Positions 1 through 7,963 of a DNA stretch of 23,838 nt are shown here, in pieces (position 1 is the first letter of the stretch; each line of letters begins with the position of its first letter). The DNA lies in the NCBI GenBank assembly GCA_946621635.1, contig CAMOOR010000032.1, positions 1-23,838 of the forward strand, in the 5' to 3' direction. The notes below the pieces were generated by a model that saw only the letters and a list, made by a program, of their open reading frames with translations, was not told the origin of the DNA and did no database searches. Position numbers and translations under genes: made by a program. The stretch is from Colimorpha sp002372855. Its GTDB lineage: Bacteria; Bacteroidota; Bacteroidia; Bacteroidales; P3.

Positions 1-87
1 TACTTCTCATATACTTCTTATATAGGTGATATAAGAAGTATATGAGAAGTATATAAGAACGATATAAGAAGGGCCGAATTATGTCCC
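1..87 (-). repeat. Dispersed AT-rich repeat element, copy 1 (cut by window edge)
   Basis: Positions 1-23 and 29-51 form a perfect 23-bp inverted repeat around a 5-nt loop. The right arm continues as an 11-bp tandem array (units ATATAAGAAGT, ATATGAGAAGT, ATATAAGAACG, ATATAAGAAGG). Read on the minus strand, the stretch from 87 down to 1 aligns without gaps to 15379-15465: both copies begin GGGACATAA, share CCCTTC and ATATCGTTC, and then enter the inverted AT-rich array. It lies directly behind the ccsBA stop codon. It is truncated at position 1, so its full length is unknown. It may act as a transcript-end hairpin, but no function is shown. Confidence 0.85.
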
Positions 88-104
88 TTTCGGGAGGGTT
101 TGGG

Positions 105-2228
105 CTACATGTAGGCGTGGACGCCGCCGAGGAAGAAGTTGACGCCGAAGTAGGTGACGATGACACTCAGGAAGGCCAGTGTGCAGTAGAGGTGGAAGCT
201 GCGTGCGCTGCGGTTGATGGCCAGCGAGGGGTGCAGCGGCAGGGCGTAGACGATGAGTGTGATGAGTGCCCAGACCTCCTTGGGGTCCCAGCTCCAGTAG
301 TTGCCCCACGAGATGTTGGCCCACACGGCACCGATGGCGATGCCCAGGGCCAGCAGGAAGACGGCGGGGTAGAGCAGTCGTTTCGCCAAATTGAATATTG
401 AATATTGAAAATCAGGGTTTTTCTTTCCGATTATCAATCCGGCGATGCCAATCATCATCAGGAAGAAGAAGAGGGCATAGGACATCATGATGACAGCCAC
501 ATGGAGGCAGAGCAACGGCGAGTTGAGCACGGGCATGAGGTTGGTCACCGGCGGGTTGCTACCGCTCATCATGGCCACCAGCAGGCAGAAGCCCATGGTG
601 AGCATGGCGACGGGCAGCGCCATGGAGTGCTTGCGCACGAGGCCGAGGCCTATGAGGCCTATGGCTATGGCCATGAGGTTCATGCTGTCGAAACCGCCGG
701 CCATGGGCACGTGGCCGCCGGCGATCCAGCGCAGGATGAATGTCAGCACCAGGAAGGCCGTCAGCAGGGCCACCCAGGCCAGCGCCGTCCAGCGTATCCA
801 GCGCGGAAGGTCGCGGCCGCGGCCTGCAAGGAAGAGGCTGAGGGCGAAGAAGAGCAGGCCCAGGGTGATGCTCAGCATGGCCAGCCAGCGGTCGGTGGTC
901 AGGGCGTTGTAGAGGCGCTCGGCGTCGGCGCGCAGCTTGGTGGGCAGCACTTCGCCGGCTTGTTTCTCCTGGAAGGCGAGGGTTTTCTCGAAGATGCGTT
1001 CCAGTTCTTCGTAGTCGCCTTTCACCACCAGTTCCTGGCAGTAGCTCTGGTGTTTGCGTACAAAGAGGTAGGCTTCGTCGGCCGTGGCCAGCGGCAGGGC
1101 GTCGTTCTGTGCGTACCAGCCCAGGGTGCCCGCGCTGTCGGCCAGGGGGAAGAGTTTGAGGCCCTTGCCGGAGAGGAGCGACTGGACGAGGCTGAACTTC
1201 TCGTTGGCGGCGCGGAGGTTTTTGTCGGTCATGCCGCCGAGGTGCTCCTGGTTGGCTGCGAAGTCGTTGTAGCTGGCGCGGTTGGTGCTGACGTGCAGGC
1301 GTTGGCGTGCGTCGTCGCCCTTGATTTTGATGAGGGGTTCGGAGGCCCAGTCGTTGAAGTAGAAGAGGTAGCCCGCGAGCACCTGCTCGGCGCTGAGGCC
1401 GCGGTAGGTGGCTTTGCCGGTGAGCTTGGTGGTGAAGTCCTTGGCGTAGGTCTGCAGGGGGCACACGCGGCCTTTGTAGAGGACGTACATGCGTCCCATG
1501 CGGTCGGCGGTATGGCGCGGCAGGGTGCGGGGTTGGGCGCTGGCGGCGGTGGAGGCCAGCAGCAGGGCTGCCACGGCGGTGCCCTTGAGCAGGCGGCGGT
1601 AGCGACCGTTGCGGCTCAGCATGAGCCACAGGAAACCCACGAGCAGCAGGGCGTAGCCGCAGTAGGTGACGGCGATGCCGAGGGGGTCGTGGCTGACGCT
1701 GAGGGTGGAGCGGCCCTCCTCGTCGTAGTCCTCCTGGTAGAAACGGTAGCCTCGGTGGCGCAGGATGTTGTTCATCGAGATGGTGTGGCGCTGGCCCTCG
1801 GCGACGACGTGGCTCACGAAGTCCATGGGCGTGTGGGTGCCGGGGTAGGTGAGCACTTCGAAACTCTCCAGTTCCATGTCGAAGGGCAGGGTGGCGGAAT
1901 GGCCGTTGCCGGTGTCGATGGTGGCGGAGGGGATGCCGGGGGTGAGGGTCATGCTGCCATGGAGGCCTGTCCAGGTGGTGAGGGCGCCGCCGAGGAGGAT
2001 GACGGGCACGGCGGCGTGGACCATCAGGGCGGCGGGGCGCTGCCACATGCGGCCCTGCACGATGGCCACCAGGGCGCCGATGGCCACCACGGCCATCAGG
2101 GCTATGAACCACCAGGAGGTGTAGAAATGGTCGGCCACCCATTCGGCGCCGCGATAACGTTCGAAAATGGTGCCTGCGGCGAGCACTGCCGCCACAAGCA
2201 CCATCAAGGCTACACGAATCTTCTTCAT
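105..2228 (-). CDS. ccsBA: Cytochrome c biogenesis protein CcsBA (ResB-CcsA fusion)
   Basis: This 707-aa polytopic inner-membrane protein is the System II haem exporter/cytochrome c synthase, which attaches haem to CXXCH motifs outside the cytoplasm. The N-terminal ~210 residues are ResB-like: membrane segments near residues 5-25, 38-58 and 68-88, an extracytoplasmic beta-rich part, then another segment near 185-205. A soluble region (about 230-440) follows. The C-terminal part is CcsA-like with several membrane helices and the haem-handling WWD motif (WGNYWSWDPKEVW, about residues 641-653), plus conserved histidines near the C-terminus. The length fits fused CcsBA proteins. It is the last gene of a minus-strand operon and follows a two-haem protein that would be its natural client. 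The start ATG gives a clean first membrane helix. Family assignment is firm; the specific client is inferred. Confidence 0.93.
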   Translation of the reverse strand: MKKIRVALMVLVAAVLAAGTIFERYRGAEWVADHFYTSWWFIALMAVVAIGALVAIVQGRMWQRPAALMVHAAVPVILLGGALTTWTGLHGSMTLTPGIPSATIDTGNGHSATLPFDMELESFEVLTYPGTHTPMDFVSHVVAEGQRHTISMNNILRHRGYRFYQEDYDEEGRSTLSVSHDPLGIAVTYCGYALLLVGFLWLMLSRNGRYRRLLKGTAVAALLLASTAASAQPRTLPRHTADRMGRMYVLYKGRVCPLQTYAKDFTTKLTGKATYRGLSAEQVLAGYLFYFNDWASEPLIKIKGDDARQRLHVSTNRASYNDFAANQEHLGGMTDKNLRAANEKFSLVQSLLSGKGLKLFPLADSAGTLGWYAQNDALPLATADEAYLFVRKHQSYCQELVVKGDYEELERIFEKTLAFQEKQAGEVLPTKLRADAERLYNALTTDRWLAMLSITLGLLFFALSLFLAGRGRDLPRWIRWTALAWVALLTAFLVLTFILRWIAGGHVPMAGGFDSMNLMAIAIGLIGLGLVRKHSMALPVAMLTMGFCLLVAMMSGSNPPVTNLMPVLNSPLLCLHVAVIMMSYALFFFLMMIGIAGLIIGKKNPDFQYSIFNLAKRLLYPAVFLLALGIAIGAVWANISWGNYWSWDPKEVWALITLIVYALPLHPSLAINRSARSFHLYCTLAFLSVIVTYFGVNFFLGGVHAYM

Positions 2229-2238
2229 CAGTCTTCTC

Positions 2239-2275
2239 TACTTAACTTCTTAACTACTTAACTTCTTAACTACTT
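2239..2275. repeat. 8-bp tandem array between ccsBA and the di-haem gene
   Basis: On the plus strand TACTTAAC and TTCTTAAC alternate strictly for four units (2239-2246, 2247-2254, 2255-2262, 2263-2270), then a degenerate fifth unit runs into the stop codon of the di-haem gene. On the coding strand the unit reads GTTAAGWA. The array fills nearly the whole 47-bp gap between two co-directional genes. Confidence 0.85.
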
Positions 2276-3847
2276 TTAAATCGCATTGATGAACTTCACC
2301 ACAGCGTCGCGGTCGGCCTTGGAGAGCTGCCGGAAGTTCTCCACGCTGCGGCGGGCGTCGCTCTGGGAGGCACCGTGCCACATGATGGCCTCGATGACGT
2401 TGCGGGCACGGCAGTCGTGCAGACGGTCGGCATGGCCGGAGCAGAGGGGTGCCAGTCCGCGGCCCCAGAGGGGTGTGGTGCGGCACCAGCCGGTGCGGAT
2501 GTCGTTCTTCATGAAGAGGCGGTGCTGCACGAAGTCGCTGTAGGGCCATATCTTCTGGTAGGGATAGCGCGGCAGGCGCGAGTCGCCGTCCTCGAAGAAG
2601 CCCGTGGGGTCGGTGAAGTTGTCCTCGCCGGTGGTCCAGGAGGGGCGGTGGCAGACGGCGCAGCCCAGGTCGCGGAAGAGCTTGCGGCCGCGCTGCACGT
2701 CGGGGTCGTCGAGGTTGCGGGCGGCAGGCACGGCGAGGCCGCGGTGCCAGACCATGAAGTTCACATAGTCCTGGTCGCTCATCTCGGCGGGCAGGTTCTT
2801 GCTCATGAGGTAGTTGTAGATGTTGCTCTCCATGGTGGAGTCGGGGTTGACCCACTCGGGGAAGTAGTCGGCGAACCGGGCCTGCACGTTGGCGTCGCGC
2901 GAGGCTTTGCGGGCGTAGGCTTCGGTGATGTAGTGGGCGCGCTTGTTGCTGCGGGTGACGTTGGTGATGTTCCAGATGGCGTTGCTGCCGGGAGCGTCCT
3001 GCAGGGGGCCGCGGGAGAGGGCGTAGGTGTAGCGTTTGGGATGGCGGGTGTTGCCGTAGAAGGCCGTGGGGGCCCAGTCGCCGCCGTTCCAGAAGGCGGG
3101 GTTCAGCGGCAGGCCCATCTCGCTCTCGCGCTGGTACTGTGCTTTGAGCGAGTCGTCGTCGATGGCGTCGATGAGGCCGGTGCCGTAGATGCCGATGGTG
3201 CTCTCCAGACGGAAGGCGAGGTTGGAGTAGGGCACGCCCAGGGGGGCGTAGAAGGCGTTCTCGTCGATGGTCAGTTCGGGATAGATGAGCTCATAGGTCT
3301 CGCCGTCGGGGAAGCGGTTGCCCCACTCGTCGGTGTAGTTGAGCCAGGAGAGGTGTATGCCGCTTTCCTCGACGGGGTTGGGGAAGGGCGCCACGGCGCG
3401 GGTCTGCGGCATGCCGGTGACGGAGGTCTCGTAGGCGTCGTTGGTCTTGTCGTAGACCACCAGGAGGTATCCGTTGCCCCAGTCCTCGGCGTTGTAGCGG
3501 TCCATGCGGCGGCCGTGGCCGTAGCCGGGATGGCAGTTCTCGCAGCTGGAACGTATGTAGAGGGGGCCGAGGCCGTTGAAGGGACGGCTGTTTTGGGTGA
3601 CGGTGTGCTCGAAGAACATTTCGCCGTATTTGAACGCTGTGGCCATGCCGGCCATCTCGGTGGCGGGGGTGGGGTCCTCGTAGGCCGAGGCGCTCTGGTT
3701 GAAGGTGGTGCCGAGGCGTCCGCCGGCGTAGACCTCCTCGTCGATGCCTTCGGGGGTGGGGGTGGGCTCGGTCTCGTCGTTGTTGCAGGCGGCGAGGAGT
3801 CCGGTGGCCGCAAAGGCGGCCAGCAGGAGGCAGGTGTGTTGTTTCAT
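2276..3847 (-). CDS. Di-haem oxidoreductase-like lipoprotein (DHOR/DUF1111 family)
   Basis: This 523-aa protein has a lipoprotein signal peptide (lipobox LLAAC, lipidated Cys21) and two c-type haem motifs: CENCH at residues 102-106 and CAVCH at 396-400. The C-terminal pattern LHDCRARNVIEAIMWHG matches the LHDGRAR..EAI..HG signature of the DHOR family (often called thiol oxidoreductase), but with Cys where Gly is usual. DHOR proteins are distantly related to MauG and di-haem peroxidases and often sit beside imelysin genes in loci thought to serve iron uptake. Here the imelysin gene is upstream and the cytochrome c synthase downstream on the same strand. The likely location is a membrane-anchored lipoprotein in the periplasm or at the outer membrane. 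Catalytic activity is not proven for most members, and the substrate is unknown. Confidence 0.9.
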   Translation of the reverse strand: MKQHTCLLLAAFAATGLLAACNNDETEPTPTPEGIDEEVYAGGRLGTTFNQSASAYEDPTPATEMAGMATAFKYGEMFFEHTVTQNSRPFNGLGPLYIRSSCENCHPGYGHGRRMDRYNAEDWGNGYLLVVYDKTNDAYETSVTGMPQTRAVAPFPNPVEESGIHLSWLNYTDEWGNRFPDGETYELIYPELTIDENAFYAPLGVPYSNLAFRLESTIGIYGTGLIDAIDDDSLKAQYQRESEMGLPLNPAFWNGGDWAPTAFYGNTRHPKRYTYALSRGPLQDAPGSNAIWNITNVTRSNKRAHYITEAYARKASRDANVQARFADYFPEWVNPDSTMESNIYNYLMSKNLPAEMSDQDYVNFMVWHRGLAVPAARNLDDPDVQRGRKLFRDLGCAVCHRPSWTTGEDNFTDPTGFFEDGDSRLPRYPYQKIWPYSDFVQHRLFMKNDIRTGWCRTTPLWGRGLAPLCSGHADRLHDCRARNVIEAIMWHGASQSDARRSVENFRQLSKADRDAVVKFINAI

Positions 3848-3866
3848 AGTCTTTTCTTTTTTTTGG

Positions 3867-3969
3867 GGAGTTCAGGGAGACAAGGAGTTCAGGGGGTTCA
3901 GGACAATACCGTTGGATAGTCGGAACCATTGTCTTGAACTCCTCGAACTTCCCGAACTCCTTGAACTCC
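3867..3969. repeat. Inverted pair of 9-bp tandem arrays between imelysin and di-haem genes
   Basis: Four 9-bp units run at 3867-3902 (GGAGTTCAG, GGAGACAAG, GGAGTTCAG, GGGGTTCAG). Four units of the opposite orientation run at 3934-3969 (TTGAACTCC, TCGAACTTC, CCGAACTCC, TTGAACTCC). The innermost flanks GGACAAT (3901-3907) and ATTGTC (3928-3933) are also complementary, so the whole forms a long imperfect hairpin around a ~20-nt loop. It occupies most of the 137-bp intergenic gap. There is no U-run after the stem, so it is not a standard intrinsic terminator; it could stabilise a transcript end or tune expression between the two genes. Confidence 0.85.
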
Positions 3970-3984
3970 TTGTTTCATAATAAT

Positions 3985-5148
3985 TCAATTGTTGCGGATG
4001 GCTTCCACCACCTCGTCGAGCACCTCGCTGAGGGCGGCGCAGGCTTCCATGGCATCGCCGTTGGCAGCAGCGCCGATGTTGTTGACGAAGGGGGCGGGCA
4101 TGGCGTCGATTTTGGCCAGGGCGTTGTCGATGGCCTCCATCACCTCGTTGTCGAGGGCGGCGTTGAGGTTGTGCATGTAGTGGTGGAGCGAGTTGGTCTC
4201 GTTGCGCTGGCCATCGATGCCGCCGAGGTAGGCGTTCTGGATGCTGACGATGTTGTTGTGGAAGTCGATGATGGACTTCTGGCTGTAGGGGCTTTCGATG
4301 TAGGTGGGGTCTTCGCCGCTGTGGGCGGCACCGATTTTGCTGGTGCCTACCTCGTCGGCGATGTCGATGCAGCCCTGGACGATGGCCATGAGGGCGGCCT
4401 TGCGGGTGGCGTAGGTGCTGCCGGCCTGTCCGGCGGCCTTCATGTTGTCGCCGTAGCTGAGGTCGCCACCGGCCACGGTGTACTGCATCTCGAGGTCGTC
4501 GAGCTTGGCGATGTGGCTTGCGGGGGCGTTGTCGCCTATCCAGCCCACTTCGAGCTGGTAGCAGCGGTTGCGGAGGTCGCCGGCGACGGCGGCCACGTAG
4601 GTCCACTGGTTGGCGGTGATGGCGCTGGCGCTCTTGGGCTGGCCGTCGGCGAAGAGGATGTACTCGATGCCGTGGAAGCCCAGCAGGGCGTTGCCGAGGC
4701 GGTCGCCGGCAACGGCGTCGCCGTCCTCGCTGTCGAGCGATGCCAGCATCTCAGGGCTGTTCATGAGGGTGTTGAAGGCATCGATGTCGAGGGGCCAGGA
4801 GTCGATGTGGGGATCCACGCCGAAGTCGCCGGCGGCGCCGAAGAGGAAGGCTTCGCTCTTCTCCCACTCCTCGCGGGCGGCGAGGAAGGTCTCGCAGGCC
4901 TGGCGCAGGCCGGCGTCGTTGGGGTTGGCTTTGAGGGCGGCCAGTTCGGTGGCCAACTGCTCGGCTTTGGCGGCCAGGGCTCCGTAGGTGGGAGCCACGG
5001 TGTGGTCCACAAACTGCTCGGCGATGGCGGCGGCCTGGCTGTCGTCGCTGCCGGCGGTGGTGTCGTTGTCGTCGCTGCAGGAGACGGCTCCCGCCGTCAG
5101 TGCAGCCATTGCCATGAACATGGCGGCATTTTTGAAAAACGATTTCAT
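3985..5148 (-). CDS. Imelysin-family (peptidase M75-like) lipoprotein
   Basis: This 387-aa protein starts with a signal peptide ending in a lipobox-like AVSC, followed by an Asp/Asn-rich linker. It carries the GxHxxE motif of imelysins (GFHGIEYILF, His159 and Glu162), the conserved hallmark of the fold and a proposed metal site. The rest is alpha-helical in character, and the length fits a two-bundle imelysin domain. Family members (IrpA, ICMP, and EfeO-related proteins) are linked to iron acquisition; despite the name most are not shown to be peptidases. It sits between the porin-like gene (36-bp gap) and the di-haem gene, probably in one transcript. A role in periplasmic iron handling is inferred from family and context. 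Confidence 0.92.
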   Translation of the reverse strand: MKSFFKNAAMFMAMAALTAGAVSCSDDNDTTAGSDDSQAAAIAEQFVDHTVAPTYGALAAKAEQLATELAALKANPNDAGLRQACETFLAAREEWEKSEAFLFGAAGDFGVDPHIDSWPLDIDAFNTLMNSPEMLASLDSEDGDAVAGDRLGNALLGFHGIEYILFADGQPKSASAITANQWTYVAAVAGDLRNRCYQLEVGWIGDNAPASHIAKLDDLEMQYTVAGGDLSYGDNMKAAGQAGSTYATRKAALMAIVQGCIDIADEVGTSKIGAAHSGEDPTYIESPYSQKSIIDFHNNIVSIQNAYLGGIDGQRNETNSLHHYMHNLNAALDNEVMEAIDNALAKIDAMPAPFVNNIGAAANGDAMEACAALSEVLDEVVEAIRNN

Positions 5149-5184
5149 AGGTTTGTCGGTTTTTTAGTTATTTTTAATAGTGAA

Positions 5185-6480
5185 TTATCGCACGAAGAAC
5201 CCCGTCCAGGTGATGCCCAGGGCGAAGAAGGGTTCGTTGTTGTACTGCTCGCCGAGCAGGCGCACACCGCCCTCGGCCTTGAGGGCCACCTGGGGCAGGG
5301 GGTAGTAGTTGACGCCGCCGGAGACCACCTGGCGCGAGCACCAGCCGATGTCGGTCAGGCCGCTGGCGGGGATGTAGCTGTCGTACTGGTCGTAGCGTCC
5401 GAAGAGGTAGAGCTTGCCATGGTCGCGTCGCCACTGGGCAAACGAAAGCAGGTCGATGCCGGCCTCGATGGAGGCGTCCCAGGCGGCTTCGCCCACGAAG
5501 GTGTGGGGGTAGGGGTTGCCGGTCATGGTGGTCTGGTTCTTGTTGCGGGCCGAGATGGCTGCGGCGTCGGAGAGGTGGCCGTAGTCCACGTTGCCGCGCA
5601 CGATGACATGGCGGTTGCGGTAGGCGAAGTCGAAGCAGCCTATGGCCACAAGGCCGTCGAGGTCCTTGTAGCGGCTGTTGACGTCGGTGACGATGTCGTT
5701 GTTGTTGCTGCCGCCGAGGTAGCCGCTGAGGCTCAGGCGCAGACCGCGGATGCCTGTCCAGTCCACGCGTGCGGCGCAGGCCAGGGCGTTGGCGGGGCGG
5801 AACTCGTAGGGCGACGCCGAGCCGTTGTGCACCCAGCCTTGGTCGTTGAAGAGGTTGCTGTTGAGGCCCGGCAGCAGCTGTGCCTCGTAGCGCCAGGCGC
5901 CGGCCTGGCCCCAGATGCTGAGGCCCGTCTCGTGCCATGTGCAGGGCATGATGGTGTTCTCGCCTTCGGGGCGGTAGACACCGAAGAACATGTTGGGCGT
6001 GTGGTTGTTGTTGGTCATGCCCACCGGTACCACTATATGGCCCGCGCGCACGTTAAGATGGCGGTTGAAACTTTTCTGCACCCAGAACTGCTCCAGGGCC
6101 ACTTCGCCGCCGCGCTCCACCTCCTGCTCGAACTCGCCGGTCTCCTCGGTTTCCTTCTCCACGGCGGCCTCCACGCCCCCGTGCTCGAACTCGATCTCCA
6201 TGCCCACGCTCCAGCCGCGGCCGAAGTCGTAGCCCAGCATCACGACGGCGTGCGGCAGGTCCACGCGCCCGTAGCCCGGGGCGTCCTTGTAGCGGTCGGC
6301 ATGCGAATAGCGGAACACATTGTCGCTGTAGAAATGGCGGCTGTACACGGCCTCGCCGTATCCGCCCACAGTCAGGCGGCTCTTCGTGGCCGTTGCGGTG
6401 TCGGTCTGCGCCGACGCCATCGGCCCGCAAAGCAGGGCCGCAAGTGTGCAGATGGTTGATATACTTTTTGTTGCGTTCAT
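5185..6480 (-). CDS. Outer-membrane porin-like beta-barrel protein
   Basis: This is a 431-aa protein when started at the ATG at 6480 (MNATKS...). That start gives a clean signal peptide (hydrophobic core LAALLCGPMASA, cleavage before QTDT) and lies just downstream of a -7 box. An in-frame extension of 36 codons upstream would cross the promoter and is rejected. The mature protein has repeated short amphipathic beta strands rich in Gly, Tyr and Trp (GGYGEAVYSRHFYSDN, LGYDFGRGWSVGMEIEFEHGG) and ends in Phe-Val-Arg, as expected for a barrel resembling phosphate-selective-porin-like proteins of Bacteroidetes. A Glu-rich loop (about residues 120-145) is notable. It is first in the operon with imelysin, di-haem protein and CcsBA, so it may pass the metal or complex used by them. 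Substrate unknown. Confidence 0.85.
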   Translation of the reverse strand: MNATKSISTICTLAALLCGPMASAQTDTATATKSRLTVGGYGEAVYSRHFYSDNVFRYSHADRYKDAPGYGRVDLPHAVVMLGYDFGRGWSVGMEIEFEHGGVEAAVEKETEETGEFEQEVERGGEVALEQFWVQKSFNRHLNVRAGHIVVPVGMTNNNHTPNMFFGVYRPEGENTIMPCTWHETGLSIWGQAGAWRYEAQLLPGLNSNLFNDQGWVHNGSASPYEFRPANALACAARVDWTGIRGLRLSLSGYLGGSNNNDIVTDVNSRYKDLDGLVAIGCFDFAYRNRHVIVRGNVDYGHLSDAAAISARNKNQTTMTGNPYPHTFVGEAAWDASIEAGIDLLSFAQWRRDHGKLYLFGRYDQYDSYIPASGLTDIGWCSRQVVSGGVNYYPLPQVALKAEGGVRLLGEQYNNEPFFALGITWTGFFVR

Positions 6481-6483
6481 AAT

Positions 6484-6511
6484 GTATCGATACTTTTTGC
6501 CTGCAAAAATA
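6484..6511 (-). promoter_or_regulatory. Promoter of the porin-imelysin-dihaem-ccsBA operon, with palindrome
   Basis: On the minus strand TATTTTTG (6511-6504) is a perfect Bacteroidetes -7 box (TAnnTTTG), 24 nt before the porin ATG. The -33 region is weak, with only TTG-like sequence near the right spacing. Between the -7 box and the ATG lies a perfect 10-bp palindrome GTATCGATAC (6484-6493), in the short leader, which could be an operator or part of a leader hairpin. The promoter call rests on consensus and position; the regulatory role of the palindrome is speculative. Confidence 0.6.
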
Positions 6512-6617
6512 CATAATACACTCATAACCAACACTAACCATAATTGGTGATTTTGGTGTGCATGGAAGCAATTTACGGTTGCTTTCATTGGAAAAAAGTT
6601 GATTAATTGAAAATAAA

Positions 6618-6649
6618 TTTGTGTAATTCATGAAAATTTTGTTACTTTG
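6618..6649 (+). promoter_or_regulatory. Promoter of the small exported protein-manA operon
   Basis: TTTG (6618-6621), 20 nt, then TTACTTTG (6642-6649; seven of eight matches to TAnnTTTG), about 55 nt before the first gene. A second similar box GTACTTTG follows at once (6649-6656). It lies in the divergent gap with the porin promoter, which otherwise holds nothing recognisable. Confidence 0.6.
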
Positions 6650-6705
6650 TACTTTGCACTTAGTGTGCTGAAACGGAGTATTTAAATGGAAACCAATTCG
6701 TTGAT

Positions 6706-6906
6706 ATGAGAAAAATAATGAAAAAACTGCTGCCGTTGATGCTTGTGGCCGGGGTATTGGCCATGAGCGGGGTGCAGGTGTCGTGCCAGAGTTCGAGCGA
6801 GAACATGTACCAGCGCCAGCAGACCAACAAGGCCAAAAAAATCAAATCGAACATCAAGGTGAAAGGCACCAACAAGAGTCACGGACACACTAACAGAACC
6901 TACTGA
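6706..6906 (+). CDS. Small exported basic protein, unknown function
   Basis: This 66-aa ORF has an N-terminal signal (MRKIMKKLLPLMLVAGVLAMSGVQVSC) and then a short, very polar tail rich in Ser, Gln, Asn and Lys, with His near the end. The Cys is preceded by QVS, which is a poor lipobox, so lipidation is uncertain. An internal Met (MKKLLPL, codon at 6718) is an alternative start. The gene follows a good promoter and its TGA overlaps the ATG of manA (TGATG at 6904-6908), which strongly suggests translational coupling and that the ORF is real. I do not recognise a family. The mature part is only about 40 residues and probably has no globular fold. Confidence 0.7.
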   Translation: MRKIMKKLLPLMLVAGVLAMSGVQVSCQSSSENMYQRQQTNKAKKIKSNIKVKGTNKSHGHTNRTY

Positions 6907-7958
6907 TGCAGAGTGCACTATATCCACTGAAATTCCTGCCCCTCTACAAGAACGTCATCTGGGGCGGCAACAGACTTAAAGGCTACGGTTTCAACTACGA
7001 CCCCCTGCCCAACTGCGGCGAGCTGTGGGTCCTCTCGTCGGTGGAGGGGAAGGAGTCGGTCATCGCCAACGGCTTCCTGGCGGAGAACACGCTGAACGAG
7101 GCCATCGAGATTTACATGGGCGACCTGGTGGGCGACAAGATATACAACCGTTTCGGCACCCAGTTCCCGCTGCTGCTGAAGGTCATCGACGCCGCCAAGG
7201 ACCTCTCCATCCAGGTGCATCCCGACGACGCGCTGGCGCAGAAGCGCGGCATGCCCTACGGCAAGACCGAGATGTGGTATGTGATGGATGTGGAGCCGGG
7301 GTCGAGGCTCATCAGCGGTTTCCGCCGCGACGTGGAGCCCGGGGAGTACCGCGCCGCCCTGGCAGCAGGCCACCTGGAGGAGCTGCTGCATGCCGAGCAG
7401 CCCGCCAAGGGCGATGTCTATTTCATTCCCGCCGGGCGTGTGCACGCCCTGGGCCAGGGCCTGATGGTGGCCGAGATACAGCAGACCTCGGACTGCACCT
7501 ACCGTATCTATGACTACAACCGTCGCGACGCCGACGGCAACCTGCGCCAGCTGCATACCGAAGAGGCCATGGACGCCATCGACTTCGGCGCCGTGGGCGA
7601 CCATGCCTCCACGCGCTACGAGGCGCGCCCCGACGAGACCACCACCCTGGCGCACTGCCCCTACTTCACCACCAGTCTCATCCCCCTCACCCGCCCGCTG
7701 CGGAAGAACCTGGAGGATGTGGACTCGTTCGTCATCTATTTCTGCGTGGAAGGCCTGGCGGCGGTGAAGAGCATGGAGACCATCGTGCCGATGCACGTCG
7801 GCGAGTGTGTGCTGGTGCCCGCCGTGGCCGAGAGCGTGGAGCTCTTCTGCGAGGGTCCGGCCAAGCTGCTGGAGGTGACTGTCGACACCGCCGGATGGAC
7901 CGACGCGCCGCGTGCCGACAACGACTGGCTGGCGGAGTTTGTGGGTGGCGGAAAATAA
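6906..7958 (+). CDS. manA: Mannose-6-phosphate isomerase, class I
   Basis: This 350-aa cytoplasmic zinc enzyme interconverts mannose-6-phosphate and fructose-6-phosphate, feeding GDP-sugar synthesis or mannose use. The cupin-type zinc site is visible: Gln103 and His105 in the IQVHPDD motif, Glu122 in GKTEMWY, and His180 in GRVHALG. The N-terminal FLPLYKNVIWGGNRL and the EIQQTSDCTYRIYDYNR motif are typical of the type I enzyme in Bacteroidetes, and the length is close to the family's short bacterial form. The start overlaps the stop of the preceding small gene by one base. Upstream of the next promoter there are only a few bases, so the transcript ends close to its stop without a clear terminator. 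Confidence 0.95.
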   Translation: MQSALYPLKFLPLYKNVIWGGNRLKGYGFNYDPLPNCGELWVLSSVEGKESVIANGFLAENTLNEAIEIYMGDLVGDKIYNRFGTQFPLLLKVIDAAKDLSIQVHPDDALAQKRGMPYGKTEMWYVMDVEPGSRLISGFRRDVEPGEYRAALAAGHLEELLHAEQPAKGDVYFIPAGRVHALGQGLMVAEIQQTSDCTYRIYDYNRRDADGNLRQLHTEEAMDAIDFGAVGDHASTRYEARPDETTTLAHCPYFTTSLIPLTRPLRKNLEDVDSFVIYFCVEGLAAVKSMETIVPMHVGECVLVPAVAESVELFCEGPAKLLEVTVDTAGWTDAPRADNDWLAEFVGGGK

Positions 7959-7963
7959 AAAAA

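Noticed and set aside
405..2261. A 618-aa plus-strand frame opposite ccsBA
   Set aside because: Shadow frame; Gly/His/Gln-rich, no motifs, and the minus strand encodes a clear CcsBA.
3867..3969. Possible CRISPR-like array
   Set aside because: Units are contiguous 9-mers with no spacers, and half are in inverted orientation; no cas genes are nearby.
2375..6459. Two long plus-strand frames (2375-3919 and 3934-6459) opposite the di-haem, imelysin and porin genes
   Set aside because: Same antisense GC3 effect; Val/Gly/Ala-rich translations without recognisable domains.
6481..6588. 36-codon N-terminal extension of the porin-like protein
   Set aside because: It overlaps the -7 box and palindrome, and the internal ATG at 6480 begins a standard signal peptide.
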